NCBI GenBank assembly: GCA_963693085.1
Contig: OY856410.1
Coordinates: 881,751,335 to 881,815,334, forward strand
Direction of reading: 5' to 3'
DNA length: 64,000 nucleotides
From: Alisma plantago-aquatica
Taxonomy: Eukaryota > Streptophyta > Magnoliopsida > Alismatales > Alismataceae
The number at the start of each line of letters is the position of its first letter. Position 1 is the first letter of the stretch. The position numbers were made by a program, and so were the translations under genes. A model generated the notes under the pieces. That model ran no database searches. It was not told where the DNA came from and was given only the letters and a program-made list of their open reading frames with translations. Shown one piece after another: positions 60,022 to 64,000 of the stretch.

Positions 60022-61151
60022 CTCAACCATGCCCAGCTCCCCGACCCCCCATTATCACCCCAAACCCTAGCTTCCCCCTGCAACATCATTTCAATCTCTC
60101 CCCTCCCTTGCCTAAGATGTTCATCACAAACCCGCGCACCTCCATCACCCTCCCCATCCACCTCCCTGACAACTCCATGAGATCATGGAAAGTCTTCCAG
60201 TTTAGAAGCATCCTTGTCACTGTTATGAATAACATTGACAACAAGCACCTAGATATCATACAAATCACCAAAGCCATTTCTGGCCTTCTCCCTGGAGTCA
60301 CGGTGCTCAAACCTAAGATCCTTTCCCTTTCCAAGTTGTTGTACACTATCCTTAAAGGCACTAATCTTCAGCCCCTTTTCAACCAATCATTCACCCTACC
60401 CTGTGATGACAGCTTTGTTGAGGTTCACCTCACCAAATGGTCACCCACCGCTGGTGCTACCATTGCCCACGACGGAGGGTCTACTTGGATTTCCATCACA
60501 AACCTTCCCCCACATCTCTAGGACAGCCATATCTTCCGCAATATTGCTAGAGAGGTTGGAACTACCTTACAATTCATCTCCCCAGATACCATCAATCCCA
60601 CCAACTACATAAAAACCTTTTGTGTCTTCACAGTGATGACGCCCACCGAGCTTCCTTCCACTCTCCACCTATGTCTCGGGGAGAGTATACACCCCATTCG
60701 GCTCAACACTGAAACCCCCACCTCCACCTCGACACCTTTCATCAACCTAGACAACCACCCCGCTTCATGGCGACATCCATCAAACACCTCAGATGCACTA
60801 AAGACAACCTCTTTTCACCCGGGCGCCCACAGCCCAAGGCATAATAAGCACATCAAAATCGGCAGCCATAGCCAAAACCCCATTGCCATTGCACGCCTTC
60901 GTCCCATTAACAGACCCACCAATCAACCAGACAGCCCCCCTAATCCAATGGACACTTACACAGCAACATCCTCCAACCCTCCCGCACCCACTCAGTCACT
61001 CAACATTAAAGACCTCTCAGAAGAGGCCAGAGCTTGTCTCAAATCAGAAATCATTGTTGAAACTCACAACTGCGGACAACCCACTAAGGAAGATTCAGCA
61101 GGCGCGGCCCACTGGCTACACGGCGGAAGGCCCTTCTTCCCTCAAAGGTAA
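59844..61151 (+). pseudogene. LINE ORF1 C-terminal part with RRM-like (DUF4283-like) region
   Basis: One frame from 59844 to 61151, interrupted by a TAG at 60519-60521. Between about 60165 and 60620 it shows SWKVFQFRSILVTVMNN, LPGVTVLKPKILSLSKLLYT, VEVHLTKWSPTAGA and then TWISITNLPPHL with the stop in place of the usual Trp, IFRNIAREVGTTLQFI. This pattern (short alpha/beta repeat, 'W...A', then 'W+.I.GLP.HLW') is that of the RRM-like region of plant LINE ORF1. The knuckle precedes the RRM-like region here. The rest (60650-61151) is low-complexity Pro/Thr/Ser-rich. A continuation in another frame reaches 61509. Confidence 0.65.
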
Positions 61152-61399
61152 CACCCCTTCGCCTGATATGTTCTACCATGTTGACACTACTTCGCCTTTG
61201 GCATTACATACACACGGCACGCCACTAAGTAGACCCCACACAAGCACCACATCGTCCACACTTTCGCCAGCTCCCACCAGCGAAACTATCCAGAGCCATG
61301 CTCACAGCTCATACCCGGACAGAGACGACATCAACAATCTTGCACCATGGATAGACATAAATAAATTCAAGTACTTTTCAGCACTTTTAGGTCTTTCTT

Positions 61400-62380
61400 A
61401 TGAAACTGACCTGGATGCACATCATACTCTCAGCAACATTGAAAGTTTCATGGGGTGGAATAATAGGAGGCCTGAAAAAATGGTCAGGGCCCACCTTGAA
61501 GATATGTAGATCTAACCACCAGACTGCACTAGACGTCCCCCCCATTAGTTTCTTAATGTTTTTAGCAATCTGGAATGTCAATGGTGCTGCATGCGCCAAG
61601 CGCAAATGCAAGATTAGGAATTTTATCATCATAAATCATATACAAATCATTATCCTTGTTGAAACGAAGACCACGCTCACTGATTTCATACTACCCACCA
61701 TAGGGGGTCGCCATATCAACACCTGGATCCAGGCCCCCCATACTGGACTCAAAGGTGGTATTGTGGTCGGTATAAATAACCATATGTTTTCCATTCGTCA
61801 GAGTACCATTCACCCACACCACATAATGGTCAGCATCAACAATAATTTTGACAATGTTGATTGGTTGCTCATTGCCACATATGGACCCCCATCACCCCCT
61901 AAAATTGATTACATCAACCTACTTAAGCAACTAGACACCGATCACGCCAATACTCCATGGGTCATAGGGGGTGATTCCAACCTCACCACCTCCACGATGG
62001 AGAGATTGAACACCCTAAATGATGGACAACTCTAGACACTAGCTGACCGTCACTTCACTGACTTCATTGAGCATCACAACCTTATAGACCTATCCACGAA
62101 TCACTTTACCTGGAATCGGGACCACCATTGGGCCGAACTCGGTATATTTCTCTGTAACAACTCATGGCATGACTTATACCATAATACCATCACTCACATT
62201 GCGCATCGGGCCATCTCTGACCACTTCCCGGTTATCCTCAATACTTGTCCCCCTTCCACTGCCCACAAGCTTAAGCGCATTGAAAACTACTGGCTTAAAC
62301 ACCAGACTTCTTTCCTTGGTTCTCCTCACGATGGTCCAGCCTCCCTGATATCTCCAACCCAGGTTTGCACCTCTTTGTCT
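61400..62380 (+). pseudogene. L1 LINE ORF2 endonuclease domain
   Basis: Frame from 61400 to 62035, continuing after a TAG at 62033-62035 in the same frame to about 62393. The domain starts at FLAIWNVNGAACAKRK (61557 on) and has IIILVETKTTL, GGIVVGINNHMF, LIATYGPPSPP and VIGGDSNLTT, then ISDHFPVIL near 62215-62240. This is the apurinic-like endonuclease of L1 elements: N, E, D and the terminal SDH motif are all present. It nicks the target strand before reverse transcription. One nonsense codon is the only break in the domain, so it is among the best preserved coding parts of the window. Confidence 0.88.
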
Positions 62381-62393
62381 CGTTCAAAACCAT

Positions 62394-62801
62394 GAGAAAA
62401 GAGGCTTTCTCATGGGCAAAAACCAAATTTGGTAACATCAAAGCATCCATTGCCATCAAGGAATCTGAGCTCCTCTCCCTCGACTCTGATCCACATGCAT
62501 CCTCTCGCTGAGAGCTGAACTTGACACTCTTTTTTACCAATGGGAACACATTTGGGCCCAGAGGGCAAAAATCCACTGGCTGAGTCTGGGAGACAAGAAC
62601 TCCAAGTTCTTCCATCAATGTTGCAATCAACAAAGGAAGAAAAACCATCTGCACTCATTCACCATCAACGGCGTTTGTACCTCAAACCCATCCACCATAG
62701 CAGCACACATAGTCCCAGACTTCTATAGCATTTTCAACTCTGGCCACCAGTCACATCAGGCTAAGCTTTTCACGTGGGGAAACATCTTCCCCCCACGTCA
62801 T
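62394..62801 (+). pseudogene. L1 LINE ORF2 linker region
   Basis: Fragments in changing frames: WLSLGDKNSKFFHQCCN and HSFTINGV near 62560-62680 fit the conserved 'W+..GD.NTKFFH......R' linker preceding L1 RT. Stops near 62394 and 62512 and frame shifts break it. Confidence 0.75.
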
Positions 62802-63790
62802 ATGAATCTTGACAGCCTCATTGCACCTTTCTCTGCTGAAGAGATTAAACAGGCGGCCTTTTCTCTAGGCACAAACAAAGCTCCTGGCCCTGATGGTTTC
62901 AATGCCATTGCCATTCGCTCCATATGGCCACTAATAGAACAGAGATTCACCCACATCTTTGAACACCTTTGCAAGGATGAAGACCCCTCCACTGTCATTC
63001 GACCTCTTAATCAAACCAACATCGCCCTCATCCCCAAAACCATCCTACCATCATCCATTAACCAATATCACCCCATCAGCCTGATCAATACCACATACAA
63101 AATTATAGTCGAAGCCCTCAGCAACCGCCTTAAACCAACCCTTCAGAGAATCATCCCCCCCCAATCAGTGTGCTTTCCTCCCCAACTGCACCATCCAAGA
63201 CGCCTACATCACTGTCAGTGAAATGATGCACACCTGCCACGTATCCCATACTCCTATTCTTGCCCTCAAACTCGATTTTACTAAGCCTTTCGACTATGTT
63301 AATTGGGATAGCATCTTATACTGTCTCACGCAACATAACTTCCCTCGCAGATGGATCGATTGGATCATGTCATGTATCTCCACATGCAAATTCTCCACAA
63401 TAATCAACGGTGCTCCACAAGGATACTTCGGTAGTAATAACGGTCTAAGACAAGGTGACCCCCTCTCGCCTTATATGTTCATCCTTTGCACCTCCATTCT
63501 CACTCGCATGATGACCATCGCTGCCGAAAACCACTTGATCAGCACCCCAACAACTTGTGATTATAACATCACATAATATGTTGACGATACCATGATCTTC
63601 ATCACCCCCTCAGATCATAACATCATTAACACTATCAGATTACTTGGCATCTTCTCCTTCCTCACTGGCCTAAAGATTAACCTTTAGAAATCCACCATTT
63701 AGGCGTCCACATATCAGATGAGGACATGCATAAATACCAAACTCTCCTCGATTGCAATAGGGAACAATTTCCTTTCACTTACCTCGGACT
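62802..63790 (+). pseudogene. L1 LINE ORF2 reverse transcriptase
   Basis: The first frame (62802-63221) has FSAEEIKQAAFSLGTNKAPG, PDGF, NIALIPK and YHPISLINTTYKIIVEALSN, RLKP: RVT_1 fingers. After a frame shift in a C-run near 63150-63220, 63223-63576 has the palm with LALKLDFTKPFDYVNWDSI, LRQGDPLSPYMFIL. A TAA at 63574-63576 directly precedes the catalytic YVDD (63577-63588), then TMIFI and a GLKINL segment. The frame ends in a TYLGLPISPTCIP-like motif at about 63778-63812, immediately followed by duplicated RT sequence. Thumb and C-terminal part are thus missing or displaced beyond the window. Confidence 0.88.
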
Positions 63791-63813
63791 CCCCATTTCC
63801 CCCACCTGCATCC

Positions 63814-64000
63814 CCTTTGCAAGGATGACGACCCCTCCACTGTCATTCAACCTCTTAATCAAACCAACATCGCCCTCATCCCCAAAACCATCCTCCATTA
63901 ACCAATATTGCCCCATCAGCCTAATCAATACCACATATAAAATTATAGCCAAAGCCCTCAGCAACCGCCTTAAACCAACCCTTCAGAGAATCATCCCCCC
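63814..64000 (+). repeat. partial second copy of the RT fingers segment
   Basis: 63814-64000 repeats 62966-63152 with about ten substitutions and an 8-bp gap ('ccatcctccattaacc' against 'ccatcctaccatcatccattaacc'). It starts at 'cctttgcaaggatga', 848 bp after the first copy, and continues past the window end. It reads the NIALIPK...ISLINTTYKII segment again. Confidence 0.9.

Larger units (their letters stand above)
57871..64000 (+). mobile_element. L1-clade LINE, 5' complete or nearly so, runs off the window
   Basis: A C-rich block, unlike the AT-rich flank, starts near 57880 and continues to the window end. Plus-strand order is 5' UTR (to 58361), ORF1 with a B3-like region, CCHC knuckle and RRM-like region (58362-61151 and beyond), then ORF2 with endonuclease (about 61553-62260) and RT (62560-63790). 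Marker motifs: NVNG, ETK, NKAPGPDGF, GLRQGDPLSP and YVDD. Every ORF has stops and frameshifts. The RT is followed by a second, partial RT copy from 63814. The 3' end, poly(A) and TSD are outside the window. Confidence 0.88.

Noticed and set aside
59076..60030. Minus-strand frames at 59076-59315, 59367-59648 and 59689-60030
   Set aside because: They are antisense to the ORF1 frame with its clear CCHC knuckle.
1..64000. CRISPR arrays, bacterial operons, phage or plasmid systems
   Set aside because: No regular spacer repeats, ribosome-binding sites or prokaryotic gene clusters; all recognisable coding DNA is plant transposon-type.

Overview
The window looks like nuclear DNA from the repeat-rich part of a large plant genome, probably a flowering plant. 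It is AT-rich overall, and every coding remnant I recognise belongs to plant-type transposable elements: Ty3/gypsy and Ty1/copia LTR retrotransposons, an RTE-clade LINE, an L1-clade LINE and a MITE. I found no intact host gene, no tRNA or rRNA gene, and no bacterial-style operon or CRISPR array. The plant lineage cannot be fixed from this sequence alone.

Layout. 1-8.5 kb: a possible LTR end, a broken Ty3/gypsy gag (minus strand), and two fragments of one very long LTR family (called LTR-L here) meeting head-to-head at 2969/2970. 8.5-20.6 kb: a third LTR-L copy split at 9957/19414 by a structurally complete but coding-poor Ty3/gypsy element (9958-19413, minus). That element has 2.9 kb LTRs, PBS, PPT and a perfect 5-bp target-site duplication (TSD), and it carries a second gypsy 3' end and a 1.4 kb poly(A) retroposon with its own 11-bp TSD. 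20.6-24.1 kb: the 3' end and LTR of an Athila/Tat-like element with a CG-rich repeat array upstream of a TATA box. 26.8-31.7 kb: a 4,926-bp solo LTR of the LTR-L family with perfect TSD. 34.7-45.7 kb: a full-structure Ty1/copia element (minus) with about 2.24 kb LTRs, PBS, PPT and degenerate gag-PR-IN-RT-RNase H, plus an inserted hairpin-rich repeat in its 3' region. 45.7-53.2 kb: AT-rich and mostly unassigned. 53.2-56.5 kb: a near full-length RTE LINE (minus) with a probable 14-bp TSD. 57.0-57.3 kb: a Tourist-like MITE. 57.9-64.0 kb: an L1-type LINE (plus) with a long ORF1 (B3-like region, CCHC knuckle, RRM-like region), endonuclease and RT, running off the window inside an 848-bp-offset duplication.

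None of the elements has intact reading frames; all carry stops and frameshifts. Their relation is historical rather than functional: a nested insertion stack. Insertion order in 8.5-20.6 kb is LTR-L copy first, then the gypsy element, then the material within it, then the LINE-like retroposon. The two points I would most like checked are the B3-like domain in LINE ORF1 and the shared GACCGC/GGTCGC-rich arrays lying upstream of the TATA box in two otherwise different LTR families.
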